Assembly (NCBI GenBank): GCA_032622095.1 | Contig: CP136061.1 | Coordinates: 134,189,587-134,253,586, forward strand | Direction: 5' to 3' | Length of the DNA stretch: 64,000 nt | Source: Siphonodentalium dalli | Taxonomy: Eukaryota; Mollusca; Scaphopoda; Gadilida; Siphonodentaliidae | Shown here: one piece after another, positions 45,264 through 55,843 of the stretch | Numbering within the stretch: position 1 is the stretch's first letter | Layout of the letters: each line of letters starts with the position of its first letter | Notes under the pieces: generated by a model | The model's input: only the letters and a program-made list of their open reading frames with translations | What the model was told of the DNA's origin: nothing | Database searches by the model: none | Position numbers and translations under genes: made by a program

Positions 45264-45332
45264 ATGAAAGAATCTATACTATATGAAGACTACATCAGTG
45301 ATGTAGTCTTCATATAGTATAGATTCTTTCAT
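45264..45332. repeat. 69-bp perfect palindrome, 1-nt loop
   Basis: The arm ATGAAAGAATCTATACTATA, TGAAGACTACATCA pairs perfectly with its complement around a single G at 45298. No mismatch in 34 pairs. Confidence 0.97.
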
Positions 45333-45604
45333 GTGGTGTACTAGCTTAACAATTAAGTAGTTTTCTGTGTAGGTCCATCTAAACTTTCCACCTCCTGACA
45401 TAGCTCAGGCGTGGAAACCCTTTGATCATAGATGCATAAATTAATTGGCAAGCATATTATATAACTATAAAAATGTCAAAAAGATTACTTTAATCATAGT
45501 TTTAGAAGGGAAATTTGTGGTGGACTGGCTTAACAATTAAGTAGTTTTCTGTATAGGTCGGTCTAATCTGTACACCTCTTGACATAGCTCAGATGTGGAA
45601 ACCC
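45333..45604. repeat. Two ~88-bp direct repeats
   Basis: GTGGTGTACTAGCTTAACAA, TTAAGTAGTTTTCTGTGTAG, GACATAGCTCAGGCGTGGAA (45333-45420) recurs with about 12 changes at 45519-45604. Confidence 0.9.
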
Positions 45605-45999
45605 CTAAAGACAAAAATATTCTTAAATATAATTTGCCTCTTTGAGACACATAACTTGAAAAATACTTAATCTGGGAATGGTTTTCTGTTCTGTAATCAG
45701 GAAAATGAAGGGTTTACGTACTTGATATTCCTGCAAAGACAAATTTGTTGCATTTAGTTCTGGGTAAATCCATAAATGCACTATTTTGTTTTGGTGTCCG
45801 TGTATGTCCATATATATTTCCAGACAGAAACCAGTGGAGTTTTTACTCACCTGACAAAAATTTGAGGTGGATAAACTAAATAGCAAATTTAGAAAACAAA
45901 TCTAATATCACTAAACTTAGAAGGGTGACTGCCATGAATCAAAACTATGTTTTTTTAGCTCATTTTAAGTGTAGAATAAAATATAGTTTAGGCCTGTCA

Positions 46000-46320
46000 T
46001 TTAAAAAAAGTAATAACCTCCCATTCCAATGAAAAGTACAGATATATTACTCCCGAAACTCCACAAATAGTAATTTGGGGGGGGGGGGGGGTGACAAATT
46101 GGATGACCATCTTAACACTTTCTTTACAAATAGATTCTCCCACTCAGTTATAAAAGTATATATTGGAATGGTCTATTATTCCTCTGGAGGGGATGTCCAT
46201 GATATATGAGCAGACAACAGATAAAGCAAAGTGCAGAAATGAATCCTATTCATTGGATGAAATGTTCAGATAATAATTTCAAATATGGTCTTTTGTTGAA
46301 ATTATTATCTGAACATTTCC
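46000..46320. repeat. Dispersed repeat ending in a perfect 24-bp hairpin
   Basis: Shares blocks with 29636-29990 and 56277-56470 (TTTCTTTACAAATAGATT, GGTCTATTATTCCTCTGG, GAGCAGACAACAGAT). Arms GAAATGTTCAGATAATAATT-TCAA (46259-46282) pair exactly with 46296-46319 over a 13-nt loop. A 15-bp poly-G run lies at 46077-46091. Confidence 0.65.
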
Positions 46321-47522
46321 TGAGGAATAACTACTCATCAATGAGTATATAGTATAGAAAGGGTTGAATATAACACTTATAAATAACTGCCCAGATATAA
46401 AACCAAAACCGTGTGACGGTGATATATATAGAAAAGTAAACTGGAATGTAGTCACATTGACAAACTTCTTAGGGTGGCTGTGTTTATTGAAGAATATCAT
46501 GCAGTGACCGCTGGTGCTGGGCAAATTGTGTGAACGACAAAGTGGTAAACACTAAATATGCCCCAATATTAATAGCGACAGACTTTGTTGCTAGGTCAAT
46601 TTGCATATATTGAATTTATGGTTTATATTGCAGCTGACCTGTACTTTACTGGATGGAATAGTTTTAAAAAGTGACCATATTTATATATGCAATTAACGTC
46701 TTTCTTGTTGCATATATGGTCATATAAAATGTAAGTGGCCAAACAACATACTGTATAATTTTCGTTGATTGCTTGTAATTATGCCTCGGAAGATTAATTT
46801 CAACACATTAGAAAGAATTATCTTGAATCTGTTAATTTGAGTATCCAGTTCAAATGATTGGACAAATGCACTAAAGTCAAGATGTAATGAAACAAACTGA
46901 TGCAGAGAAACAACCAACAATTGTGTAATTAAAAAATCACCAATTAGATACCATATGAATTTGACGTCAATCCACCTTAATAATTGACAATCTGAAACTA
47001 TATTGCAAATTTGAAATTACGCCTTTGAAAATTGAATTTGAAGTTTGCTGATTCACACTAGACTGTTAGCCATCTAACATGTGAAGCAAGTTATCACCAC
47101 AGCCATGTTATTTTGACAACAATTTGGAGATCACTTATTGTTTAGCATCTCTCATTATAAAAAAATGCAACAAAGTGATCAGTTTTTACATTGAAATGAA
47201 CACTTTCAATTCACTGTGAAAGGGTCGGTAACCACAGACACACCATAAACACTCTAGGTATTTTATGCAGAAATACAAGCAACAAATAACTAAGGCATTG
47301 CCAGGATTTATCCTACTAGAATCAAGGAAAGTGGGAGCATAAATTAAGAGGTGTAATTATAAACACATAATTATGCAAAGGCATGTGTCAATCAAGTTTG
47401 TATTGTGATACCCATAATATATGAGCAGGGGGAAGTTCGTATCCCGGTCCTACAGTAGGGGCACCCCTGTCTCAACAAAGCTGGTGTACAATGCCCATGT
47501 GTAGCATCTATACATCCCACAT
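46321..47522. other. 1.2-kb AT-rich stretch without gene
   Basis: No supported frame. AAGTTCGTATCCCGGTCC at 47434-47451 resembles a tRNA or SINE B box but lacks a partner A box. Confidence 0.4.
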
Positions 47523-47895
47523 TAACCCTTTGAGTGCCAAGTCCGATTTTTGTATCAACCCATATACCCTGTGCCAATGCATTCTCTTATATATGCGAGT
47601 CGACCATAGGTCGCCTCGCATATATAAGAGAATGCATTGGCCTAACAATTTTTCATCATTTGTTATTATTTTTTACAATTATTTACAAGTTTAATATTTT
47701 TTTCTTATATTCTTTAACAGACTTATTTTGTAGGTTTAGTGCCAGGGAATCTTACGTTTTTCATGGGCATCAAAATTATTACTATGAATACTTGGTGATA
47801 GTTTTGAGTTATAACATGCCCCTAAGGAATTACCCAGTTTTTACAGACCGAAAATTAGGGCCGATGAAATCGGCCCCTGGCACTCAAAGGGTTAA
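47523..47895. mobile_element. Family C MITE, GAGTGCC type, reverse orientation
   Basis: TTAA-CCCTTTGAGTGCCAAG ... CCCTGGCACTCAAAGGG-TTAA. It is nearly the reverse complement of the copy at 6199-6640, including TAGTGCCAGGGAATCT and ATCAAAATTATTACTATGA. The hairpin is near 47573-47641. The 124-codon frame at 47534-47908 is read-through. Confidence 0.93.
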
Positions 47896-48086
47896 ACATG
47901 AAATATGAGGTGGTTGAATAACACACAACTAAAAATCCTAAATTATATCTCATATGATAAATGCTCTTTATATTGAGTACACCAGCTATGTGTCCCAATG
48001 CAATGCAAATTAATTGTTATTATGCTGTGAGATATATCATGTCTAGGCCTTCTCACACTATCACAAACAGGTATATAAACAGTGCT

Positions 48087-48266
48087 TTAACCCTTTGAGT
48101 GCCAGGTCGATTTTTGTATCAACCCATATACCCTGTGCCAATGCATTCTCTTATATATGCGAGTCGACCATAGGTCGCCTCGCATATATAAGAGAATGCA
48201 ATGGCCTAACAATACTTTTTTTTTTTTTTTAATTTTTACAATTTTAATAATTTATTCTTATATTCT
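48087..48266. mobile_element. Family C MITE, left part only
   Basis: TTAA-CCCTTTGAGTGCCAGG, the hairpin, a T tract and TTATTCTTATATTC. At the point where the intact copy reads TATATTCTTTAACAGAC, this one reads TATATTC-TTAACCCTTTACC, the start of the next element. The expected right part is not found after that element. Confidence 0.88.
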
Positions 48267-48656
48267 TTAACCCTTTACCCAACAAACCGGCCAAAACCAG
48301 CCAAATAAAGCTTCAACAGCCTAAAATATCTTCGGTCTGTCTCAATAGAACCATACAAATATGGATATCATTGGAACCGGCTCCTTGACCACATTGTGAT
48401 AGTTACAGTTATGCCCTGTGCCAATGCATTCTCTTATATATGCGAGTCGACCATAGGTCGCCTCGCATATATAAGAGAATGCATTGGCCTAAAAAAAATC
48501 TTTTTTTACCATTTTTTCTTACATTCTTTTACAATTTTATAATTTTTAATGTGTTAAGCCAATGCATTCTCTTATATATGCGAGGCGACCTATGGTCGAC
48601 TCGCATATATAAGAGAATGCATTGGCACAGGGTCCTTCTGTTGGGTAAAGGGTTAA
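48267..48656. mobile_element. Family C MITE, ACCCAACA end type with two hairpins
   Basis: TTAA-CCCTTTACCCAACA ... TGTTGGGTAAAGGG-TTAA. Two hairpins with the same GCCAATGCATTCTCTTATAT arms lie in opposite orientation around a T-rich linker. The left interior (AAACCGGCCAAAACCAGCCA, CTTCAACAGCC) is unique to this subtype. Confidence 0.93.
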
Positions 48657-48975
48657 TTGTAATTATGATATATATGTAATTGTGATGTTTTTGCTAGTTT
48701 TATCTAAAAATAAATGATGAATTCTGGGCTGACAAGCCAACATGTTTGTCGCATAGCAAGCCCCTTTGAATATTACCGAGTCATAGAAAACAATGTCCCT
48801 AAGAATAACTTCTGCAATGTTAAACCTGTTCATTTTCTATATGTATCACCTGAATACAAAAATAGGTAAAAAGAACATAATTTATAAATCAGACTGAAAA
48901 ACTATCTTGAGACATAATACAACAACATACGGAACAAAGAGTAATTTGATGATAAGACAATCACTAAAGTGGCAA

Positions 48976-49146
48976 TTAATCCTTCCATGACTGGAGCTTC
49001 CTGAAATTTTGTGAAAACCCTGTGCCAATGCATTCTCTTATTTTTAGGGAGCATTGCATATATAAGAGAACACATCGGTCTAACAATATTTACCTTGACC
49101 TTGTAGGTAAGTGCATTCCCTTATATATGTGAGGCTCCCTATGGGG
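48976..49146. mobile_element. Family C MITE, CATGA type, truncated in hairpin 2
   Basis: TTAA-TCCTTCCATGACTGGAGC, a damaged first hairpin (TTATTTTTAGGGAGCATTGC), the TTTACCTTGACCTTGTAGG linker, then half of the second hairpin ending in CTCCCTATGGGG. No right end. Confidence 0.8.
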
Positions 49147-49703
49147 TATGGCTTGTCGATACAAAATACAGAGAGTGTTTTGCTTGAGTATATCTCGCAT
49201 TTTACCATGTGCAAAATAAAGGCCACCAACATCTGGCTACCTAACGGTATGTATAATATATACACAGAATGATACAGGTGTGTTAATGAGTTTGTAGATA
49301 TGGCAAGAGTACCAGTGCGGAAGGATAGAACGAGAGGCACAGTGCCATATCGACATACCCATTAACACACATGATGTTCTGTGTTTATTAAACACCACCC
49401 ATCCTAGAATCCGTGAATTAAATAAGCACAGACTTACAAGATTTATTTGGCACATAAAGGGCTTGTTTTGTCATGTGTGATGATGCTTTTATTTTAAAGT
49501 TCCGGTTTCATGATTGAGGTGAATGTCGTTTATGTCATGTGACGGCTTCGGGATGCGTACGAAACACGTGTGGCTTACAGATTTGTATAAAATACATCAC
49601 AGTAAGAACACTGTAATTCTAGGAACACATGTATAACAAAGTTCATGCTTGAACATCATATGTCACTTTAACAAGTGATAATTTCCTATTCTAATGATAG
49701 CTA
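49147..49703. other. Intergenic stretch
   Basis: No supported gene. The minus frames at 49080-49455 lack recognisable motifs. Confidence 0.4.
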
Positions 49704-49868
49704 CAGTAATGCCCTAAATAATCGACTCCTTAACCATAGCAGAATTATGGGTAATTTCACAGTGAGAGCTTTCCGATGAATGGCAACAAGCCATATTTCC
49801 GACTAAATCCTGAAAAATTACCCATAATTCTGCTATGGTTAAGGAGTCGATTATTTAGGGCATAACTG
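49704..49868. mobile_element. Family A MITE, left arm internally deleted
   Basis: TA-CAGTAATGCCCTAAATAATCG ... ATTATTTAGGGCATAACTG-TA. Both arms share the unusual CCATAGC / GCTATGG where others have CCACAGC / GCTGTGG. The left arm lacks the CAGGATTTAGTCGGAAATAT segment. Confidence 0.9.
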
Positions 49869-49935
49869 TAATATTACATATTAAAGATAAAATAAATGCA
49901 GCTCAGATCATGGTGAGATTGTCGAGTCTCGGATA

Positions 49936-50193
49936 ATAACCCTTTCATGACTGAAGCTTACTGAAATTTTTGGAAAACCCTGTGCCAATGCATTCTCTAA
50001 TATATGCGAGTCTCCCATAGGGAACCTTGCATATATAAGAGAATGCATTGGCCTAACAATATTTACAATGACCTTGTAAGCCAGTGCATTCTCTTATACA
50101 TGTATATGCGAGGCTCCCTATACTCGCATATATAATAGAACGCACTGGCAAAGGGTCTTTAAAGCTGCACCAGCGCAGCTTCCATCTTGAAAG
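49936..50193. mobile_element. Family C MITE, CATGA type with two hairpins, worn ends
   Basis: ATAACCCTTTCATGACTGAAGC ... GCAGCTTCCATCTTGAAAG. Hairpin 1 uses GCCAATGC / GCATTGGC and hairpin 2 GCCAGTGC / GCACTGGC. The TTAA ends are mutated. Confidence 0.85.
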
Positions 50194-52610
50194 TTACTGA
50201 GGTTAAGTTACATGTACATGTATGAGTGGCTTTACATGAGTTGCTAAGGTACTCATCTATCACAGAATATTTGTGCCAACCAAACTAGAATTTTTTAAAT
50301 GACAGCTATTGAAATGACAACCACAACTTGAATTTTCTCTGTCATCCTTTGTATCTTTTAAATAATTAACTAAACAAGCCTTTATATTTGTGATAGCAAA
50401 AGAATGTGAATGTTCCATGAAATTGTGTATTGTCCATGAACAGCATATAATGATTATGTTGGCAATATCAGGGTTGGAAATTGTTTTCACATATCCGATA
50501 TACACCCCATCTACAGAGCTGGGGAAAACTCATGTTAATTTCTGTGCCGATAACTTAATGCTAGTGAATTCTGCACAGACAAAAGTCACTCCAAACTTAA
50601 TACAGCTTGCAAAAATGCATTATGTGAATAGGGAATTTTACCATATTTTTTTGGGGAAAAAAATCTGTTGGGTATAATATCATATTGGAACTGATTATAG
50701 ATGATTTTCAGCTGGTCATTTACAGTGTCCATTCATATATCACTTGCAAGCGACAATGGTTGGAAGTTATTTTCATTTACTATTTCACTGCTCTTTTGTT
50801 CCAAATATGTTGTCGGTGGGCTTCTAAAAGGTCTTACCCCCAGGAAAATCAAATTGTTCAGGAGACACAAAAAGCTATTTATCTCTGGAACTAGAAATGG
50901 TATCTGTCAGTAACTTTGCACAGTGACACTTTATATCACAGTTGTGATAATAGATACACTTTCATATTCAAGTGTCATCTAGTTGATGAGAAAAAATTAT
51001 TTTATGGTGTTGTACAACACTTTAGATGTAAAAATAGAAATCTTGTCTATACAATATTGAGTTTTGATGATTTCCGCAGCTTTGTTAGTCTCTGTCACTC
51101 AATATAAGGATACTTCCTCCTGCCATTCTTCTTCAAAACGATTCAATCAGAATTATCCTATCAGGAATGGTTTCGAAAATAAAAATTATGACATTTCAGA
51201 ATTAAAACAAAAATTTGCGGGAAACCCAAAACATTGAAAAATGGCATTTATACTTGAAAAGTTATCTGATCCATATATTCTGAAAATGCAATTAAAAATT
51301 TTGCACCAAAATGGCAGATACACCCTTTTAGATGATGTAAGTTTATTTTTTCATAAAAAATTTCCACCCTGCATGTTGCTTAATTTGGTTTGCAAATTTG
51401 TTTTATTTGCTTCCTCCACCAGAAACTTGAGCACATTTTGTTAACAATAATTGTGGGGAGGTGTTTCTCATTTCTCCATTGATACCAGTTGTATACATTT
51501 TGATGCCAGCTAAACATAATCACACACCATTTGTATGACTATTAATTGATACTAAACGTATGACGTAAATGTACTCCATTGCATGTGCACAACACGCAAA
51601 AGTACTGCTGGAAAAGTACTATTGTTTCAGAATCGCATAATAAATATTAGTACTTGATAGAATTAGTAGATGTGAAATATTTCATAGCAAAATATATTTT
51701 AATATATTAGGTTTAATATATTCCTACTCTGGATTTAGAATGGGATTTTACTTCTAACCCATCTATAAAAGATGTCACATTTTGTTATGCTTTGACAACT
51801 GTGTGGAGGAGGGACAATAGAACAGACATAACAATAACCATCTCATAGATTGGGGAGGATGCACCCTTCTGGAAATGCTGGTGTATGTTTATGCACATTC
51901 CGGGCAATTTCTCTATCAAATAATTACACAATTCAACAGTTTTAATGGTTTCAAACTGTACTTCCCTGCACATTTATTCAGGTATGCACATTTAAAAAAA
52001 AATTATCAGGATTTCAACCTTGCATGTTTTTTTGGGACTGCAAGTTTATTTGGACACTAGAGTTGTAAGTGGAAAATTGTTTTAGGAAATTTTGACTTAC
52101 CAGGTGCAAAATCAGATGGAGTATCATAAATAGGGCTTAAAGTTGGTTATCAAAATTCAGAGGAAATGTCATAGAAATGCTCATCTGATTTTTCACATGT
52201 ACATGTATCTGAACCCCTATATTATTGAAATATACAAAGGATCATAGAAAACTGAAAAATGATAGAAACCGTGACTTTTATAATCATACACCGGAAATAC
52301 ATTATTAAAACAGTGAATATATAAGCTTGATTCAAGTTAATTCAAAATTAACAAACAAACTGACCTTCACCATATGGTGTATAATCAAATATAACTATTA
52401 TATAATCATACTCATCAACTTAGTACAGATTTTCTTAACAAAATATGTATCTCCAAATAAGTAATTTGGAGACCGAACTATTGATTCTCCTTCATGCTTA
52501 GCATGCCGCAGAAGACTTTAAGAAAAAAATTGGGTCGTGATTTCTTTGCTAAACCCGTACATATCCGCTACATATTCATTTTCACTCCTCTAACTTTTAG
52601 AAGACTTCTA
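50194..52610. other. 2.4-kb stretch without a recognised feature
   Basis: The longest stretch in the window without a recognised repeat. Several frames of 60-95 codons (50390-50677, 50685-50913, 50916-51107, 51241-51444) have no motif I recognise. A few read plausibly (for example around 51020-51105, FYGVVQHFRCKN), and there could be remnants of an old transposon or exon. There is no splice or start evidence strong enough to call one. Confidence 0.4.
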
Positions 52611-52799
52611 CAGTAATGCTCTAAGTAATCGACTTCTTAACCACAGCAGAATTATGGGTAACTTTTCAGGATTTAGTCGGAAATATGGCTTGTTGCCATT
52701 CATCGGATGAATGGCAACAAGCCATATTTCCGACTAAATCCTGAAAAGTTACCCATAATTCTGCTGTGGTTAAGAAGTTGATTACTTAGAGCATTACCG
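52611..52799. mobile_element. Family A MITE, full length
   Basis: TA-CAGTAATGCTCTAAGTAATCG ... TTACTTAGAGCATTACCG-TA. Both arms carry the private GCTCTAAG/CTTAGAGC and ACTTCTTAACC/GGTTAAGAAGT variants. The centre is reduced to CATTCATCGGATGAATG. Confidence 0.93.
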
Positions 52800-52846
52800 T
52801 ACTGCAGTGACTACTGTGGACATATTCATTATTCTATGCTGGAAAC

Positions 52847-53305
52847 CAGGCCTGAGAATAAGGTGCCTGTCATTTGCAGAATGAGTTCCCAGAGGGTGAA
52901 TTTAGTGACGCTATCCTGCTTAGCGGTCTAGCATCACTAAATTAAGCTTCTGGGGACCTCATTCTGCTTAAGCCTCATCTTCTCTGGAAAGTTTCTTCAT
53001 TATAAATTTCTATAGAAACTTCTTCACATAGATTCTATTTGTTGTTTAGCTTTAGTTTCTCTATATCCGAAAATTGACAGATGACACATTGCATAATCGA
53101 GGTTCCCAATGGGTGTAAATCACAATATTCACCATTTGGGAACTTCAATCTGAGTCTATGTCTGATATAGCAGATGAGGTCATGCAGAATGAGGTCCCAA
53201 GAGGGTGAATTTGGTGATGCTAGCCCTCTAAGCAGGAGAGCATCACTAAATTCACCCTCTGGGGACCTCATTCTGCAAATGACAGGCACACTAAACTCAG
53301 GCTTG
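52847..53305. mobile_element. Family B MITE, long subtype
   Basis: Ends CAGGCCTGAGAATAAGG and CTAAACTCAGGCTTG. The near-duplicate flank is GCTGGAAA / GCTGGAAT. The interior has two hairpins and a GAGGTTCCCAATGGGTGTAA, ATCACAATATTCACCATTTG segment that is also present in the copy at 11459. Confidence 0.85.
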
Positions 53306-53673
53306 GCTGGAATATCTCTTGACGACTGCAATAGACTCAGAATATCAGTATCAGGGTCCGGGCTGACTCAAAATATTTCCTATTACCAAATCTTTTGCCA
53401 AATGAAAATATATTTTTGCTAAATTCTCTCAGAAGTTAATGATATCGGGCCGAAATTAAGTGGTTTACAGGCAATTTGATTCTTACAGTTGACAATGGCC
53501 ACTTCTAAGAATTCCAATGTTTTGGACATTTGAGTACACATGACCAAAAAAAGATGCACTGCATCTACATACAAGTGGCCATGAAAGGAAAATGAATCAA
53601 TCCCGGCAGCACCCATAATTATTGGACCCCAGTGGATTGTCATAAAACAGTAAACCAATCACCCGCCAATATA
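53306..53673. other. Spacer
   Basis: No supported gene or repeat. Confidence 0.4.
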
Positions 53674-53887
53674 CATGTAATGCCCTAGATAATTGACTCC
53701 TTAACCACAGCAGAATTTTGGGTAATTTTTCAGGATTTAGTCGGAAATATGGCTTGTTACCATTCATCGGAAAGCTCTCAGTGAGATCTTTCCGATGAAT
53801 GGCAACAAGCTATATTTCAAACTAAATCCTGAAAAATTACCCATAATTCTTCTGTGGTTAAGCTGTCGATTATTTGGGGCATTACTG
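53674..53887. mobile_element. Family A MITE, full length
   Basis: Left end altered (TACATGTAATGCCCTAGATA); right end GGGGCATTACTG-TA. The centre is GGAAAGCTCTCAGTGAGATCTTTCC. The arms share the GGGTAATTTTTC variant. Confidence 0.88.
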
Positions 53888-54329
53888 TACATGTAATGTC
53901 TACAGTGACTAACTGACACCCTAAGGAAAAAGGATTAATTGTGATAAAATCACCACCATGCTCCATAACTCTTCCTCTCTGATATACCATCGGATTAACT
54001 ACATGTTAACTTCCATAACCTGCATAAGCTGATACTAGAAAACTGGCATGTGGCGTTTCTGCCAGATGGTTTAAGCAGTCAATTTCTAAATAAATAGTTC
54101 TATTTCTTGTGGAAATGAAAACACGCTTGCCAAAACTTTTGCCAAATGAAAATATTTTTTGCCAAAGGTGAATTATTTTTGCATTTGGCAAGCAGCAGTG
54201 CGAACCAGACTTGTTTACTCTCCAAAATTTAATCCTCTTTTCCTGCATTCCCGATACAGACAGAGAATTTCCTGATTAGAAATATCAAATATCTTTACCA
54301 GAATAAAACATTGTTGTATACTGATTATT

Positions 54330-55106
54330 ATGGGATGTATAATATCTCATCTAGCGAACTTGTGCATAGTTAAGGCAGTAGAATCGCTTACGGTTCTAAG
54401 GATTTTCTATCTGACATCTACTCCCATTTCAATAAAAGTTCCAAGCAGAAAGAGGAAGGAATACAAGTTTGTTGAATTGATATCGAACCAACAAAAATTC
54501 TTAAACATGAAAACATGGTGGCTCAGTTTAGAAAGTTGTATCAGCAGAATTCTCCAACAATTGCCAGCCCTCGTTAGTTATTTTGAGAATCATGACGATG
54601 TTGAGAGCTAGTGCAAATGCATACACCGAGGAGGTCAAAGCTGAAATGAGCCCCAGTGTAGTGAAAACATTCTACAAAAGCGTGTTCATATTTTATCAAG
54701 GAATTGTTGATAAAATGATTAAGAAATGTCAGTTTGATGAACGTGTGTTTGATGATTTGAAAATTCTAATTCAAAAGGAGGAAGCGAGGGACCTTGTTAC
54801 TGATTCATCATTGATTAGTTTGTCAAAATGATTTGTACTTTTTCAGGAAGATGAACAATTTGACGAGCTGAGAGACAAATTAATAGACTACAAAACTGAA
54901 TTAAATCTTCCAAAGTTCAATCATTAGGATGATCGGTGTGAGTTTTGGATTAATGTTTTATATAAAGTGACAAGAACAGGACAGTTAAGATTTCCACGCC
55001 TAGGACTAGTTGTCAAAGCTGTTTTGACAATTCCAAATAGAATGCAGACAACAAACATGTGTTTTTGATGTGTAAAAAGACTCAGAGAAGCTTTTGATCA
55101 GAAATA
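54330..55106 (+). pseudogene. hAT-family transposase pseudogene
   Basis: Frame 1 (54330-54611) reads like the catalytic-region flank of hAT-type transposases: CIISHLANLC near the start, then a KRKEYKFVE segment and TWWLSLESCISRILQQLPAL (usual form TRWLSL; the Arg is replaced by Trp). A frameshift and internal deletion follow near 54600. A second frame (54600-54831) holds SPSVVKTFYKSVFIFYQGIV. After a stop, EDEQFDELRDKLIDY appears near 54846-54890, followed by scattered pieces of the C-terminal dimerisation region: EFWINVL, and in another frame RLGLVVKAVLTIP (about 54995-55035). Stops and frame changes make it non-functional. The BED finger and N-terminal part are missing. Confidence 0.8.
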
Positions 55107-55162
55107 AACATTGATACAGCGTGAGCTCTGGTGCTTCAATTATGAACCATCACATGATGTTC

Positions 55163-55311
55163 TTAACCCTTTCAGTGCCAAGTCCGATTTTTGTATCAAC
55201 TCTAAGAGCTCTTTCCATCAATGTATCACATTATTATAATCAATAAATTTGAAATATGATCAAGGAAATATGGGTTGATACAAAAATCGGACTTGGCACT
55301 GAAAGGGTTAA
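55163..55311. mobile_element. Family C relative, CAGTGCCAAG type, nested in the hAT remnant
   Basis: TTAA-CCCTTTCAGTGCCAAG ... CTTGGCACTGAAAGGG-TTAA. It is close to 30750-30915 but has lost the left CCATATTTCCTTGATCA segment. It lies inside the hAT element, so it inserted later. Confidence 0.92.
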
Positions 55312-55843
55312 ACTTTCCAAGGCAGCCCTAAAATTGTATGTGAAAGAACACTATTCTGAGAATGAGAAGTAGGTTGTGAATCAATGATAACATTGTTAAT
55401 TTATTTGGTTATGTTGTAAAATATGATTGTTATTGCTTTCTTATTTTATATAAATAATTGTCAAATAATAATAACTTATTCTTTATTAATAGTAGCCCAT
55501 AAATTCCATTCTATACAAATATAGGTCATGTTTTACCATCAAAGAAAAAAATCTCCCTATTTTGGAAAAAACTCCCTATTTATGAAACTAAATCTCCCGA
55601 TTTCTGATTTTCAAAGTAAACAAGTCTGGTAAGAACCCTGGTCAGTACGACTCTGTTTGGTTAGTTGTTATTTTTGTCAGTTTAGTGATGGAAATAATCC
55701 ATCTTTGCAATAGGACATAACAAATTATTTACAGATCTATAAAACCTGAATTATGCAAGTTTCCATCTGCGTTTGTTTTGGCAACATTCTTTGACCTTTT
55801 CTTTACTAAATATTCATGTTCCCATAGGAAATGCTCAGACAAC

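Larger units (their letters stand above)
44865..45860. repeat. Large inverted-repeat structure with nested palindrome
   Basis: CATTTTCCTGATTACAGAAC, AGAAAACC, GAGTTATGTGTCTTCAAAAA (about 45051-45126) is inverted at about 45638-45708. Outside these, AACCCGGAACTAATTGAAAC, TTTCTTTGCAGGA (about 44883-44922) is inverted near 45727-45766. Within the loop a 69-bp perfect palindrome (45264-45332) is followed by two ~88-bp direct repeats. It is probably an old foldback element. Short frames through it are not supported. Confidence 0.65.
54196..55640 (+). mobile_element. Decayed hAT transposon with matching inverted repeats
   Basis: ACCAGACTTGTTTACT at 54204-54219 is perfectly inverted at 55615-55630. 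The right end continues outward to AAGAACCCTG (CAGGGTTCTT on the complement), a typical hAT CAGGG start. The left tip (CAGTGCGA) has diverged. Between them is a broken hAT transposase and a nested TTAA MITE. No reliable 8-bp duplication remains. Confidence 0.75.

Noticed and set aside
47434-47451. AAGTTCGTATCCCGG as a SINE promoter element
   Set aside because: Same reasons: no A box and no repeat boundary or tail.
47534-47908. 124-codon frame
   Set aside because: It lies wholly in a family C MITE and its hairpin. Similar frames appear at other copies such as 6332-6628.
50260-51444. Several 60-95-codon frames as exons
   Set aside because: No recognised motif, no consistent strand or phase, and splice sites not convincing. 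Kept as a described blank region instead.
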